Below are positions 44,519-53,981 of a stretch of DNA of 64,000 bases, in pieces. Where the stretch lies: the NCBI GenBank assembly GCA_022799115.1, contig JAAWNT010000012.1, forward strand, positions 1 to 64,000, in the 5' to 3' direction. Both the position numbers and the translations under genes were made by a program. Position 1 is the stretch's first letter. Each line of letters begins with the position of its first letter. The notes below the pieces were generated by a model. That model was not told where the DNA came from. It did not search any database and worked only from the letters and a program-made list of their open reading frames with translations. The stretch comes from Clostridiales bacterium. GTDB lineage: Bacteria > Bacillota > Clostridia > Oscillospirales > Acutalibacteraceae.

Positions 44519-45180
44519 GACAACCGCTCCTTTATCAAGTCGATGATCCGGTCAATGGATTGTTGCAGCGTGCAGGCGGTAGTGTCCACCAATACCGCGT
44601 CCTGTGCAGGCTTCAGCGGCGCAATCTCACGATGGGAATCCTGATAGTCCCGCTCTTTGAGGTCTTTAAGCACGTCCTCAAAGGACACCTGAGCACCTTT
44701 CTGCAGCAGTTCCTCATATCTCCGCTTCGCCCGCTCCTCCGGAGAGGCGGTAAGAAAGATTTTTAGCTGAGCATGGGGCAGTACCACTGTGCCAATATCT
44801 CTTCCATCCATCACAACGTTATGAGTGTGGGCCATCTCCTGTTGCAGGTCAAACAAAAAAGCGCGCACTTTAGGAAGTGCCGACACATTAGAAGCAGCCA
44901 TAGACACCTCCGGGGTACGAATATCCATAGAAACGTCCCTGCCGCACAGCAACACACGCTGTTCTTCATTGACAAAAGAAAGTGTAATCTTTATATCAGA
45001 GAGCATTTGATCCACATTGCGCTCACAGGACAAATCAACGCCGTTTTGTAAGGCATATAGCCCAATCGCACGGTAAAGCGCCCCTGTATCTACATAAATA
45101 AATCCCATCGCTTTGGCCGCCTGGCGGGCAATGGTGCTCTTGCCCGCTCCAGCGGGGCCGTCTATCGCGACTGCTATCAT
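44515..45180 (-). CDS. cmk: Cytidylate kinase
   Basis: The enzyme phosphorylates CMP and dCMP, feeding nucleotide pools and CDP-lipid synthesis. The 221-residue protein has P-loop GPAGAGKST at residues 8-16, YVDTGALYRAIG, the insert region MSDIKITL, MDGRDIGTVVLP and SPEERAKRRYEEL. Its place before plsC and ispH/S1 is the standard order in clostridia. It starts 3 bases after the upstream gene. Confidence 0.97.
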   Translation of the reverse strand: MIAVAIDGPAGAGKSTIARQAAKAMGFIYVDTGALYRAIGLYALQNGVDLSCERNVDQMLSDIKITLSFVNEEQRVLLCGRDVSMDIRTPEVSMAASNVSALPKVRAFLFDLQQEMAHTHNVVMDGRDIGTVVLPHAQLKIFLTASPEERAKRRYEELLQKGAQVSFEDVLKDLKERDYQDSHREIAPLKPAQDAVLVDTTACTLQQSIDRIIDLIKERLS

Positions 45181-45183
45181 GAT

Positions 45184-46434
45184 TTAATATCCTCCCGATG
45201 CTGAATTACCGGCAACCCAACCGGTGGAAAAAGCAATTTGAAGATTAAAACCGCCGGTGTAAGCATCTAGGTCCAACACCTCACCCGCAAAGTACAATCC
45301 TTTGATCCGCTTTGACTCCATAGTTTTTGGATTGATTTCAGACACGGCCACTCCTCCCGAGGTGACAATGGCCTCCTCCACCGGTCGGAATCCATCCACG
45401 GTTACGGATAGGTTTTTAAGCAAAGCAGCAAAAGCTATCCGCTGATCCTTGGTGATCTGATTGCATTTGGTGGACGGTGAAATCGTAGAAAGCTCCACTG
45501 CCACTGGAATTAGTTTGCGCGGCAGAAGTCCTTGCAGCGAATTCATAAAATCCCGGTTGGAAAACTGGGCAAAATCCCGCTGCAAACGTAGATCCAGCTG
45601 ATCGATGGAGAGCGCCGGCTTTAAATCGATATCCACTCGATACCGCTTTCTCTCCATAGGACGCATATGAGCGCTGGCGCTTAAGATTACTGGACCGGAC
45701 AGTCCAAAATGAGTAAACAAAAGCTCTCCAAAATCCTTATAAACCGTCTTTCTGTTCGCTTGATCTTCCACCTTGATCGCAATATTGCGCAAGGAAAGTC
45801 CCTGTAACCGCTTACACCAAGGCTCATCAGCGATCAAAGGCACCAAGGATGGCACTGGAGGTACTATGGTATGCCCAGCCTGTCGAGCGAGTTCATATCC
45901 ATCTCCGGTGGATCCCGTGCCCGGATAGGAAAGTCCCCCGCAGGCGATGATTACTGCATCTGCCGACAAGGTCCGCCCCTCTTCCGTGACCACTCCAATT
46001 ACTTGGTCGTTTTCTATTATAAGGGATTTGGCGCGGCCGTGCAACATGCTGCAACCCGATTTTTTGACAAAACGACGAAGAGCATCCACAACATCTGCCG
46101 CCTTGTCGGATTGAGGAAACACCCGATTTCCCCGCTCTGTTTTTGTGGGCACGCCTTGCTCTTCAAAAAAACGAATGGTGTCCTGGGAAGAAAAACGGTG
46201 AAAAGCGCTGTATAGGAACCTTCCATTGGACGGAATATGCGAGATCAGCGCGTCGATCTCGCAATCGTTGGTAATATTGCAGCGGCCTTTTCCGGTAATC
46301 ATCAGTTTTCGGCCTACCCGGGGATTACGCTCCAGCAATGCAGCTGGACAGCCGTTCTGTGCGGCAATGCCAGCCGCCATCATTCCGGCGGCTCCCCCGC
46401 CGATTGTTAGGACGGAAAAATGCTTATTCAACAA
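45184..46434 (-). CDS. HI0933/BaiN-like flavoprotein
   Basis: This is a 416-residue FAD-dependent oxidoreductase of the HI0933 (BaiN-like) family. It has a dinucleotide fold at the N-terminus (TIGGGAAGMMAAG), GRKLMITGKGRCNITND, CGGLSYPGTGSTGDGYELA and the C-terminal FAGEVLDLDAYTGGFNLQIAFSTG, all family signatures. BaiN acts on bile-acid intermediates in one gut species, but the general role of this widespread family is unclear, so I assign no substrate. It overlaps the regulator upstream by 11 bases and shares the cmk operon. Confidence 0.9.
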   Translation of the reverse strand: MLNKHFSVLTIGGGAAGMMAAGIAAQNGCPAALLERNPRVGRKLMITGKGRCNITNDCEIDALISHIPSNGRFLYSAFHRFSSQDTIRFFEEQGVPTKTERGNRVFPQSDKAADVVDALRRFVKKSGCSMLHGRAKSLIIENDQVIGVVTEEGRTLSADAVIIACGGLSYPGTGSTGDGYELARQAGHTIVPPVPSLVPLIADEPWCKRLQGLSLRNIAIKVEDQANRKTVYKDFGELLFTHFGLSGPVILSASAHMRPMERKRYRVDIDLKPALSIDQLDLRLQRDFAQFSNRDFMNSLQGLLPRKLIPVAVELSTISPSTKCNQITKDQRIAFAALLKNLSVTVDGFRPVEEAIVTSGGVAVSEINPKTMESKRIKGLYFAGEVLDLDAYTGGFNLQIAFSTGWVAGNSASGGY

Positions 46435-47302
46435 TATTCTCCTCTACTTTTTCATAGACCTCATATTGCTCCCAAATTTGTTCCAATCGGTCAAACGTGG
46501 AGGTAATCTCCTCTTTTTTGCGCAAAGCCGTCGCCACGATCAATGCGTTTACCACGCTTAACGGCGCTACCAGAGAGTCCACCACCGAAGCCATATCGCT
46601 CCTTGCCAATAAAACATGATTGGAAGGGGGCACCAGAGGAGACATCAAACTGTCGGTAAGCGCAATCACCGTAGCGCCGCTGTCGGAGGCGAATCCCATG
46701 GCTTTCACCGCCATTTTAGAATACCGCGGAAAACTGATTCCAATCACAACGTCTTCCTCTCCAATTCGCATTAACTGTTCATAGATTTCCGTTTCGCTGG
46801 TAGCGCTTACCACAGCCACCCGTTCAAAAATCAGATTAAAATAGTATCCTAAAAAGCTGCCAATAGCGGCGGAACTTCTGGTTGCAAGAATATAAATTTT
46901 TCTTGCGTTTACGATAGAATCCACCGCGTTGTAAAATTCCTCATGGGAGATTTCCTCCATGGTGCGCCGGATCTTATCAATATCTTGGTTAAGCACGCTG
47001 TTAAGCACGTCGGCGTCTCCGATTCGGTTGCTGGTAACTTCCATGCGCTGCACGGATGTGAGCTTGCTGCGAATCATCTCCTGCATGGCTTTTTGTAGTT
47101 CGGGATAGCCATCATAGCCTACTTCGGTGGCAAAACGCACAACGGTGGATTCACTGACGCCTACCGTGGCTCCCAGCTTGGAAGCGGTCATAAAAGCGGC
47201 TTTGTCATAGTGTTCTTCTATATATCCTGCAATCAGCTTCTGCCCTTTTGAAAAGCTGGGCATCCGAGATTCTATGCGCGACAATAAATGTTGTTTCATC
47301 AT
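46424..47302 (-). CDS. MurR/RpiR-family transcriptional regulator
   Basis: This is a 292-residue regulator. The N-terminal helix-turn-helix (about 20-80) contains GATVGVSESTVVRFATEVGYDGYPEL, and the C-terminal SIS sugar-phosphate-binding domain (about 125-260) contains ILATRSSAAIGSFLGYY and VIGISFPRYSKMAV. It is first in the HI0933-cmk-plsC-plsC-ispH/S1 operon, so it may autoregulate it in response to a sugar phosphate, possibly an amino-sugar. AGGAGA lies 8 bases before the ATG. Confidence 0.92.
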   Translation of the reverse strand: MMKQHLLSRIESRMPSFSKGQKLIAGYIEEHYDKAAFMTASKLGATVGVSESTVVRFATEVGYDGYPELQKAMQEMIRSKLTSVQRMEVTSNRIGDADVLNSVLNQDIDKIRRTMEEISHEEFYNAVDSIVNARKIYILATRSSAAIGSFLGYYFNLIFERVAVVSATSETEIYEQLMRIGEEDVVIGISFPRYSKMAVKAMGFASDSGATVIALTDSLMSPLVPPSNHVLLARSDMASVVDSLVAPLSVVNALIVATALRKKEEITSTFDRLEQIWEQYEVYEKVEENIVE

Positions 47303-47323
47303 GCGATCATCTCCTACGTATCC

Positions 47324-47352
47324 ATATTAATTCCTTAATCCAGAAAAAGCAA
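47324..47352 (-). promoter_or_regulatory. Promoter of the rpiR-cmk-ispH/S1 operon
   Basis: Minus strand: TTGCTT (47352-47347), 17-bp spacer, TAATAT (47329-47324). The leader would be very short. Confidence 0.55.
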
Positions 47353-47476
47353 GCAAAAATTCTGGAAAACGCAGGCCAGACATATATAAAATTCATTTTT
47401 TGCAAAAGATACGGAAAAACCGACTTTCCAGTCTTTTTTCTTCCTAGGCAAAGGAAGAAGCCCCATATAAAACACA

Positions 47477-47510
47477 GACTTGCCCACAGATTTATCGCTA
47501 TGGGCAAGTC
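47477..47510 (-). terminator. Terminator of the purine operon
   Basis: A perfect 10-bp stem (47477-47486/47501-47510) lies 15 bases after the purD stop. The minus-strand sequence beyond it is only moderately T-rich (TGTGTTTTAT). Confidence 0.65.
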
Positions 47511-47524
47511 GTTTATATCAAAGA

Positions 47525-48790
47525 TTATTTCGTTCTGCCAATGTCCTTTCGATAGTGCGCCCCTTCAAAAGAAATCTGGTCTACTGCCTCATAAGCCTTT
47601 TGCAGCGCTTTGTCCAAGGATTCCGCCAGCCCGGTCACGCCCAGCACACGACCGCCCGCTGTACGGAAAACCCCATCCTGATAGGAAGTTCCCGCATGAT
47701 ATACAGTCGCGCCCTCTACTTGACCATTTGCATCCAAACCGCGGATCTCAATGCCCTTGGGATAACTGCCAGGATAGCCTCCAGAGGCCATCACTACGCA
47801 AGCTGCGGCAGTATCGCTCCATTTCAGCTCCAACTCTGACAGAGTACCATCTATGACTGCATCAATGACATCCATCAAATCGGTCTCCAGTCTGGGCAAT
47901 ACCACCTGAGCCTCCGGATCGCCAAACCGGGCGTTATATTCAATCACCTTGGGTCCGTTCGCTGTAAGCATCAGTCCAAAATACAGGCAGCCTTTGAAGG
48001 GCCGACCTTCCGCCTTCATTGCCTCTACTGTCGGCTGGAATATGGTGCGCATACATTGTTCCGCCAGTTCTTCCGTGTAATACGGATTGGGACTTATTGT
48101 TCCCATTCCGCCGGTATTGCGGCCCTGATCTCCGTCATACGCCCGTTTATGATCCTTAGAAGATACCATCGGTTTGACGCAGTTACCATCGGTAAAGGCC
48201 AGCACAGATACCTCGGGGCCTGTAAGGAATTCCTCAATCACCACCCGATTGCCGGATGCCCCGAATACCTTTTCCTCCATGATGGAGTGTATCGCCTCTT
48301 GGGCTTCTTCAAAATTCTGGGCAATGACTACCCCTTTGCCCAAAGCCAAACCATCAGCTTTTACTACCACTGGATATTGATTCTGAGCTTGGATATAATC
48401 CGCCGCCTTTTGCGGATCTTCAAATACCTCATATCCCGCAGTCGGTATGTGATACTTTTTCATCAACTCTTTGGAGAACACCTTGCTGCCTTCAATGATA
48501 GCGGCATTGGCGCGAGGGCCAAATGCACGAATCCCTGCTTGCTCCAGTGCATCTACCATACCGGCGGCCAGCGGATCGTCAGGCGCCACAAATACCAGAT
48601 CCATCTTCTGTTCTCTGGCATACGCCACCATTTTTTCTATATCCATCGCTGCGATATCCACGCACTGTGCATCGCGGGAAATACCTCCGTTGCCCGGCGC
48701 GCAGTAGATCTCAGCCACTCTGGGACTTTCTTTCAGCTTGCGGACAATGGTGTGTTCCCGTCCGCCGCCGCCGACTACTAAAACTTTCAT
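47525..48790 (-). CDS. purD: Phosphoribosylamine-glycine ligase
   Basis: PurD makes glycinamide ribonucleotide (GAR), the second step of purine synthesis. The 421-residue protein has VGGGGREHTIV at the N-terminus, the ATP-grasp core (YPVVVKADGLALGKGVVIA), SSKDHKRAYDGDQGRNTGGMG and YNARFGDPEAQVVLPRL. It is last in the seven-gene purE-to-purD operon. It follows a 71-bp gap containing a hairpin. Confidence 0.97.
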   Translation of the reverse strand: MKVLVVGGGGREHTIVRKLKESPRVAEIYCAPGNGGISRDAQCVDIAAMDIEKMVAYAREQKMDLVFVAPDDPLAAGMVDALEQAGIRAFGPRANAAIIEGSKVFSKELMKKYHIPTAGYEVFEDPQKAADYIQAQNQYPVVVKADGLALGKGVVIAQNFEEAQEAIHSIMEEKVFGASGNRVVIEEFLTGPEVSVLAFTDGNCVKPMVSSKDHKRAYDGDQGRNTGGMGTISPNPYYTEELAEQCMRTIFQPTVEAMKAEGRPFKGCLYFGLMLTANGPKVIEYNARFGDPEAQVVLPRLETDLMDVIDAVIDGTLSELELKWSDTAAACVVMASGGYPGSYPKGIEIRGLDANGQVEGATVYHAGTSYQDGVFRTAGGRVLGVTGLAESLDKALQKAYEAVDQISFEGAHYRKDIGRTK

Positions 48791-48826
48791 ACGCTCTGAT
48801 CCTCTCTTTACTTGTAATACCCAAAC

Positions 48827-48853
48827 AAGGGCAGACGGACGGCGTCTGCCCTT
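48827..48853 (-). promoter_or_regulatory. Intercistronic hairpin between purH-like gene and purD
   Basis: A perfect 10-bp GC-rich stem (48827-48836/48844-48853, 7-base loop) has no real T-run. It may be a leaky terminator or an RNA processing/stability element that sets purD levels. Confidence 0.5.
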
Positions 48854-48861
48854 ATCGTTGT

Positions 48862-50040
48862 TTAATGGTGGAATAAGCGAATGCCAGTAAAAGCCATAGC
48901 CATGTTGTACTTATTGCAAGTATCGATCACATGGTCATCCCGAATCGATCCTCCCGGCTGAGCAATATACTGTACCCCGCTGCGGTGGGCGCGCTCAATG
49001 TTGTCCCCAAAGGGGAAGAAGGCGTCGGAGCCCAGGGAAACCCCCGTAAGAGTGGAAAGCCAATCCCTCTTTTCCTCACGGCTAAGAGGCTCTGGTTTCA
49101 CTGTAAAGAACTGCTCCCACATCCCGTCGGCCAAAACATCCATATAGTCGTCAGAAAGATACACATCAATGGTGTTGTCACGGTCCGGACGGCGAATCCC
49201 TTCTTTAAACGGAAGTTCCAGAACCTTGGGATGCTGACGCAGGTACCAGATATCGGCCTTATTACCCGCCAGACGTGTGCAGTGAATTCTGGACTGCTGT
49301 CCGGCTCCAACGCCGATGGCTTGTCCATCCTTGACATAGCACACGGAGTTTGATTGGGTGTATTTTAAAGTGATAAGCGATAAAATGAGATCCTGTTTTG
49401 CACTGTCCGGAATATCCTTATTTTCCGTTACGAGATTTTGCAGCAGTTCATTGTTGATACGCAATTCGTTTCTTCCCTGCTCAAAGGTAACGCCGTATAC
49501 CTGCTTGTGCTCTACAGGGGCGGGGGTATAATCCGCATCGACAGCCACAATATTATATCCGCCTCTGCGCTTGCTTTTAAGGATCGCCAACGCTTCTTCA
49601 GAATAGCCCGGAGCAATAATGCCGTCGCTTACCTCGCGGGCGATCAGAGTAGCAGTGGAAGCATCGCATTCGTCGGAAAGAGCAATCCAATCGCCATAGG
49701 AGGACATACGGTCGGCTCCTCTAGCTTTGGCGTAAGCGCAAGCAAGAGGAGAAAGCTCCAAATCATCCACAAAGTAAATCTTTTTTAACGTGTCAGAAAG
49801 CTCGGTTCCTACCGCAGCGCCAGCGGGACTCACATGCTTAAAAGAGGCGGCGCAAGGCAGATTTGTGGCCTCCTTGAGCTCCTTGACCAACTGCCAGCTA
49901 TTAAAAGCGTCTAAAAAATTAATAAAACCAGGTCTGCCGTTTAAAACTTGAATGGGCAGTTCTCCCCCGTCCTGCATAAAAATGCGGGACGGCGTCTGAT
50001 TGGGATTGCATCCATATTTCAAAAGTAATCCATTTGCCAT
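48862..50040 (-). CDS. Stand-alone AICAR transformylase
   Basis: This 392-residue protein corresponds to the formyltransferase half of PurH and catalyses AICAR to FAICAR with 10-formyl-THF. Motifs are LKYGCNPNQTPSR, the active-site-type Lys-His in AASFKHVSPAGAA, SNSVCYVKDGQAIGVGAGQQSRIHC and DAFFPFGDNIERA. The IMP cyclohydrolase half of classical PurH is absent. The next gene upstream, an unrelated PurO-type enzyme, covers that step. Seventeen bases separate the two genes. Confidence 0.93.
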   Translation of the reverse strand: MANGLLLKYGCNPNQTPSRIFMQDGGELPIQVLNGRPGFINFLDAFNSWQLVKELKEATNLPCAASFKHVSPAGAAVGTELSDTLKKIYFVDDLELSPLACAYAKARGADRMSSYGDWIALSDECDASTATLIAREVSDGIIAPGYSEEALAILKSKRRGGYNIVAVDADYTPAPVEHKQVYGVTFEQGRNELRINNELLQNLVTENKDIPDSAKQDLILSLITLKYTQSNSVCYVKDGQAIGVGAGQQSRIHCTRLAGNKADIWYLRQHPKVLELPFKEGIRRPDRDNTIDVYLSDDYMDVLADGMWEQFFTVKPEPLSREEKRDWLSTLTGVSLGSDAFFPFGDNIERAHRSGVQYIAQPGGSIRDDHVIDTCNKYNMAMAFTGIRLFHH

Positions 50041-50057
50041 GTTGCCATTCCCCTTTC

Positions 50058-50768
50058 TTATTGGTTCTTATTTACAATCCGTGTCTGTATCGCTCCGGAT
50101 TCCACATCAATAAAGCGCGTAAACAGAGAAACCTTGTTGTCCTCATTCAGGCTGTTCCACAAATTATTGGTAAAGGCATCGATATCGCCTTCGATTTCCA
50201 CAACCTCCGGTTCTCCCTCAAAGGAGGGAATGGGATTGCCGTCGCACTGGTAGGTGTGAATAAAATGTCCCACACCGTTTTCCGGCGCACTGTATTCATA
50301 AAAAAAGCGTTGTACAGAGTCGGGATTTCCATTTGCACTCTTCAGAATGGACAATTTATACTGCAAACCTCCCTCCAACTCTACCACTCCAGAGATACGA
50401 GGGGTATAATTGGGGGCATCCGGTTCAAAGGTGCGGGTGCGCAGAGATTCTTCAAAGCTTTTTCCCTGCTGTAAAAACTCATAGACGGTATCGGTTTGGT
50501 CGCCGTTGGTTACCACAGTGGTCTGGCCCAGCACACGAATCGGAGAATAAATAATCAAGGAGGGATCTACCAGCTTCGCCGGATCAAAGGCCTGTGTTTT
50601 GATTCCGGCTCCATCCTCGACAAACACACGGTTCCTGCTGTTTTCACTGCGTCCCATAATAAAATAAGCGATTACCGCATTCTTGCCGTCCGCGCTTTTG
50701 CCCAGAATAATGCCTCTTCCAGGATAAGTATTATTTTTTAGTTCTTGTTGAATATTCTTTTTCTCCAT
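50058..50768 (-). CDS. PurO-type IMP cyclohydrolase
   Basis: This 236-residue protein resembles the IMP cyclohydrolase family first known from archaea (PurO, PF07826). It has YPGRGIILGKSADGKNAVIAYFIMGRS at the start, later NYTPRISGVVEL and an acidic C-terminal part. It closes the purine ring of FAICAR to IMP, the final step. A longer frame opens at 50858 within purN, but AAAGGAG lies 7 bases before the ATG at 50768, so that start is chosen. Partnered with the stand-alone AICAR transformylase, it replaces bifunctional PurH. Confidence 0.88.
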   Translation of the reverse strand: MEKKNIQQELKNNTYPGRGIILGKSADGKNAVIAYFIMGRSENSRNRVFVEDGAGIKTQAFDPAKLVDPSLIIYSPIRVLGQTTVVTNGDQTDTVYEFLQQGKSFEESLRTRTFEPDAPNYTPRISGVVELEGGLQYKLSILKSANGNPDSVQRFFYEYSAPENGVGHFIHTYQCDGNPIPSFEGEPEVVEIEGDIDAFTNNLWNSLNEDNKVSLFTRFIDVESGAIQTRIVNKNQ

Positions 50769-50773
50769 GGTTT

Positions 50774-51400
50774 TTACTCCTTTATGATGGCTTTGCCGTT
50801 TTGCACCTGGATCTTCCCCTGACAAATCAGGGAAACCGCCTGCGGCAATAACTTCCATTCCGCCTGTTCCATCACCCGGCGCTGAAGGCTTTCCGGGGTA
50901 TCATCCTGACGGACTTCCACCGCCTTTTGCATTAGAATCGCACCGCCGTCGCACACCTCATCAACCAAATGTACCGTTGCGCCAGTGATTCTAACTCCTG
51001 CGTCCAGCGCGGCCTGATGCACCCGAAGCCCGTAATAGCCTTTCCCGCAAAAAGAGGGAATCAGCGCCGGATGCACATTGACAATTCGATTGGGATAGGC
51101 CTCAACCACCGCCCTGCCGATGATGGTCATAAACCCTGCCAGCACAATCAGATCGGTATCATGCTTTTTTAACAGCTCTACCAAAGCTTGATCGTACTGT
51201 TCCGCGGTTTCGAATGTCTTGCGCAGAATTACTTCCGTGTCAATTTCCGCCTTCTTCGCACGCTCTAACGCATAGGCGTTTGGATTACTGGAGATCACGC
51301 AGTGAATTTGCCCGTTTTGAATTTCTCCTCTGGACTGTGCGTCCAAAAGCGCCTGCAAATTGGTTCCTCCACCGGAAACCAGCACCGTGATGTTTAGCAT
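50774..51400 (-). CDS. purN: Phosphoribosylglycinamide formyltransferase
   Basis: PurN transfers formyl from 10-formyl-THF to GAR. The 208-residue protein has [31 protein letters not shown], the catalytic Asn/His region [18 protein letters not shown] and the Asp loop [15 protein letters not shown]. It overlaps purM by 7 bases and ends 5 bases before the IMP cyclohydrolase ATG, all signs of coupled translation. Confidence 0.96.
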   Translation of the reverse strand: MLNITVLVSGGGTNLQALLDAQSRGEIQNGQIHCVISSNPNAYALERAKKAEIDTEVILRKTFETAEQYDQALVELLKKHDTDLIVLAGFMTIIGRAVVEAYPNRIVNVHPALIPSFCGKGYYGLRVHQAALDAGVRITGATVHLVDEVCDGGAILMQKAVEVRQDDTPESLQRRVMEQAEWKLLPQAVSLICQGKIQVQNGKAIIKE

Positions 51401-52428
51401 AAAACGACCCCTTCGTCTCCAGATACTACCTGGCCAAGGATTACCGCCTGCTCACCGGCATCCTGAATCGCGGCAACGGCGCGGTCAGTTTGATCGGCCG
51501 GTACCACAATGCACAGGCCTACGCCCATATTAAAGGTATTGAACATATCCCGCTCCGGAATATTGCCCTGTTTTTGCATGACCTGGAACACCGGAAGAAC
51601 CGGAACTGCGGCTTTCTCAATCTTTGCTGTCAGTCCTTTACTCATCATTCGCGGAATATTCTCATAGAAGCCGCCCCCGGTGATATGGGAAACCGCTTTG
51701 ACATCGCATTGATTCATCAGGGATTTCATCGTTTTTACATAAATTTTAGTGGGCGTGAGCAACTCCTCACCCAATGTTTTTCCAAACTCGTTGATATGCT
51801 GCTTGACGTTTTGCTCGTTGAGATCAAAGATGCGGCGCACCAGCGAAAAACCGTTGGAATGCACGCCGGAAGACCGAATTCCTATGATGGCGTCCCCTGC
51901 CTGCATGCGGGTACCGTCTATCATCTTTTTGCGGTCCACCATTCCCACACAAAAGCCTGCCACGTCATATTCTCCTACCGGATAGAAACCGGGCATCTCC
52001 GCAGTCTCTCCGCCAATAAGCGCGCATCCGGACTGCACGCAGCCCTCCGCGATGCCGGATACAATACTGGCGACCTGCTCAGGAAAATTTTTACCCAAGG
52101 CAATATAGTCAAGGAAAAACAACGGCATGGCGCCTACGGTAATCACATCGTTGACGCACATAGCAACACAATCAATACCAATGGTATCGTGTTGATCCAT
52201 TAGAAATGCAATTTTGAGCTTGGTGCCTACACCGTCGGTGCCGGATACCAGAATCGGCTGCTCCATACCGGCAAAATCCGGCTGAAAAAGTCCGCCAAAC
52301 CCTCCAATGCTGGAAATGGCCCCTGGAATTTTAGTGCGGGCCACATGCTGTTTCATCAATTCTACCGCTTTATAACCGGCGGTAACGTCTACGCCCGCCT
52401 CTTTATAGCTTTCGCTAAAACTCTTCAT
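51394..52428 (-). CDS. purM: Phosphoribosylformylglycinamidine cyclo-ligase
   Basis: PurM makes AIR from FGAM using ATP. The roughly 344-residue protein has the start [20 protein letters not shown], then [54 protein letters not shown] and [17 protein letters not shown] five codons earlier lies inside the GGAGG that serves the ATG at 52428, so the shorter form is chosen. FGAM synthase (PurL), purC, purB and purK are not in this window. Confidence 0.96.
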   Translation of the reverse strand: MKSFSESYKEAGVDVTAGYKAVELMKQHVARTKIPGAISSIGGFGGLFQPDFAGMEQPILVSGTDGVGTKLKIAFLMDQHDTIGIDCVAMCVNDVITVGAMPLFFLDYIALGKNFPEQVASIVSGIAEGCVQSGCALIGGETAEMPGFYPVGEYDVAGFCVGMVDRKKMIDGTRMQAGDAIIGIRSSGVHSNGFSLVRRIFDLNEQNVKQHINEFGKTLGEELLTPTKIYVKTMKSLMNQCDVKAVSHITGGGFYENIPRMMSKGLTAKIEKAAVPVLPVFQVMQKQGNIPERDMFNTFNMGVGLCIVVPADQTDRAVAAIQDAGEQAVILGQVVSGDEGVVLC

Positions 52429-52513
52429 TTTGTTCCTCCGCAACGTTTTTTATAACGGACGATCCAAGTCTGCTCAGATCGATTCGTCTGTGTCTCTCTA
52501 TGATGAGAACGAA

Positions 52514-53932
52514 TTATTTTTTGATCTTTTGCGAAAATTTATCAACCGGCTTTTCATCTGGAACCTCAATGGGATACTCGCCAGTAAAGCAGGCGTCACA
52601 GAAATCAATTTTGGCCTCTTTGGCAATGCCGTGAATACCCTCTATGCTTAAGTAACCCAAAGAATCGGCGCCAATCGCTTTGCACACCTCATCTAGCGGC
52701 ATCCGGCATGCAATCAGCTTATCTCTGGAATCAATATCCGTGCCAAAATAGCAGGGATGTAAAAACGGCGGAGAAGAAATGCGCATATGTACTTCTTTGG
52801 CGCCGGCATCCCGGAGCATCTGTACAATGTGGGCGCAAGTTGTTCCGCGCACAATGGAGTCGTCAATTAAAACAATTCGTTTTCCGGATACCGCAGCGGA
52901 AAGAGCGTTTAATTTGATACGCACAGCCCGCTCTCTCTTTTTCTGCGTATCCTGGATAAAGGTACGGCCGATGTATTTGTTTTTAATCAGAGCGATTCCA
53001 TAGGGAATTCCCGACTCCAAGGAATAACCCAACGCGGCGTCCAAACCGGAATCCGGAACACCGCAAACCAAATCCGCCTCGACGGGATGCTCCTTAGCCA
53101 AGGTCATACCGGCCCGCTGGCGTGCCAAATGAACGCTGACGCCCTCCACCATGGAATCCGGCCGTGCAAAGTAGACATACTCAAAGATACAAAACGAGGT
53201 TTTTCCCTGACATTTTTCGGTGTAGCTATGCAGTCCATTCTCGTCGATCACAACCACTTCTCCAGGCTTAACGTCCCGAATAAATTCGGCGCCCAAGCTG
53301 TCAAAGGCACAGGTTTCAGAAGCAAGCATATAGCTGTCGCCCATCTTGCCAATGGATAGAGGACGGAAACCGTGAGGATCCCGCGCGCCGATCAGTTTGC
53401 TGGGAGACATCAAAACCAAGGAGTACGCCCCTTTTACCTTGTCCATCATATTTTGTACGGCGCGCTCCACAGAGCCTGCCGTGAGGCGCTCCCGAGCAAT
53501 TACATAGGCGATCAGCTCAGCGTCACAGTTGGTCTGGAAGATAGCGCCGCCCTTTTCCAGTTCCTGGCGGATTTCCTCAAAATTTGCAATGGCGCCGTTA
53601 TGTCCAATGGCAATCGTACCCTTGACATAGCGCATCACCAGCGGCTGTGCGCTGGCTCGCTCCTGCTTACTGCCAGGCGAATAACGAACATGACCAACCG
53701 CCATCTTGCCTCCGCCCAGTTCTTTCAAGGTTTTCTCGTCAAACACCTCCGGGACAAGACCCACATCCTTGTGAAAGGATATTACGCCATCATCATTCAC
53801 TGCGATGCCAGCGCTTTCCTGTCCTCTGTGTTGCAGCGCGTATAGCGCCAAATACGTCTCGTCCGCCACTCCCTGGCCTGCCGGGTCATAAACTCCGAAC
53901 AGGCCGCATTCCTCATGAGGTTTGTCCATCAT
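52514..53932 (-). CDS. purF: Amidophosphoribosyltransferase
   Basis: PurF catalyses the committed step, PRPP to phosphoribosylamine. In the 472-residue protein an 8-residue propeptide precedes the Ntn nucleophile Cys9 (HEECGLFGVYD). The glutaminase half has RYSPGSKQ and GHNGAIAN. The phosphoribosyltransferase half has the PRPP loop VLIDDSIVRGTTCAHI. Cysteines in FCIFEYVYF, LHPCYFG and DFCDACF match the Fe-S-containing, propeptide-processed Bacillus type, which is oxygen sensitive. It is second in the operon. Confidence 0.97.
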   Translation of the reverse strand: MMDKPHEECGLFGVYDPAGQGVADETYLALYALQHRGQESAGIAVNDDGVISFHKDVGLVPEVFDEKTLKELGGGKMAVGHVRYSPGSKQERASAQPLVMRYVKGTIAIGHNGAIANFEEIRQELEKGGAIFQTNCDAELIAYVIARERLTAGSVERAVQNMMDKVKGAYSLVLMSPSKLIGARDPHGFRPLSIGKMGDSYMLASETCAFDSLGAEFIRDVKPGEVVVIDENGLHSYTEKCQGKTSFCIFEYVYFARPDSMVEGVSVHLARQRAGMTLAKEHPVEADLVCGVPDSGLDAALGYSLESGIPYGIALIKNKYIGRTFIQDTQKKRERAVRIKLNALSAAVSGKRIVLIDDSIVRGTTCAHIVQMLRDAGAKEVHMRISSPPFLHPCYFGTDIDSRDKLIACRMPLDEVCKAIGADSLGYLSIEGIHGIAKEAKIDFCDACFTGEYPIEVPDEKPVDKFSQKIKK

Positions 53933-53981
53933 AAAGATTGCCTCCCTTTCCTTGTATTGCGTTGTGTCTTCTTATTCTTAA

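Noticed and set aside
48056..48781. Plus-strand frame of 241 codons inside purD
   Set aside because: Antisense shadow of purD with no SD, and a Cys/His-rich composition typical of reverse-frame translation.
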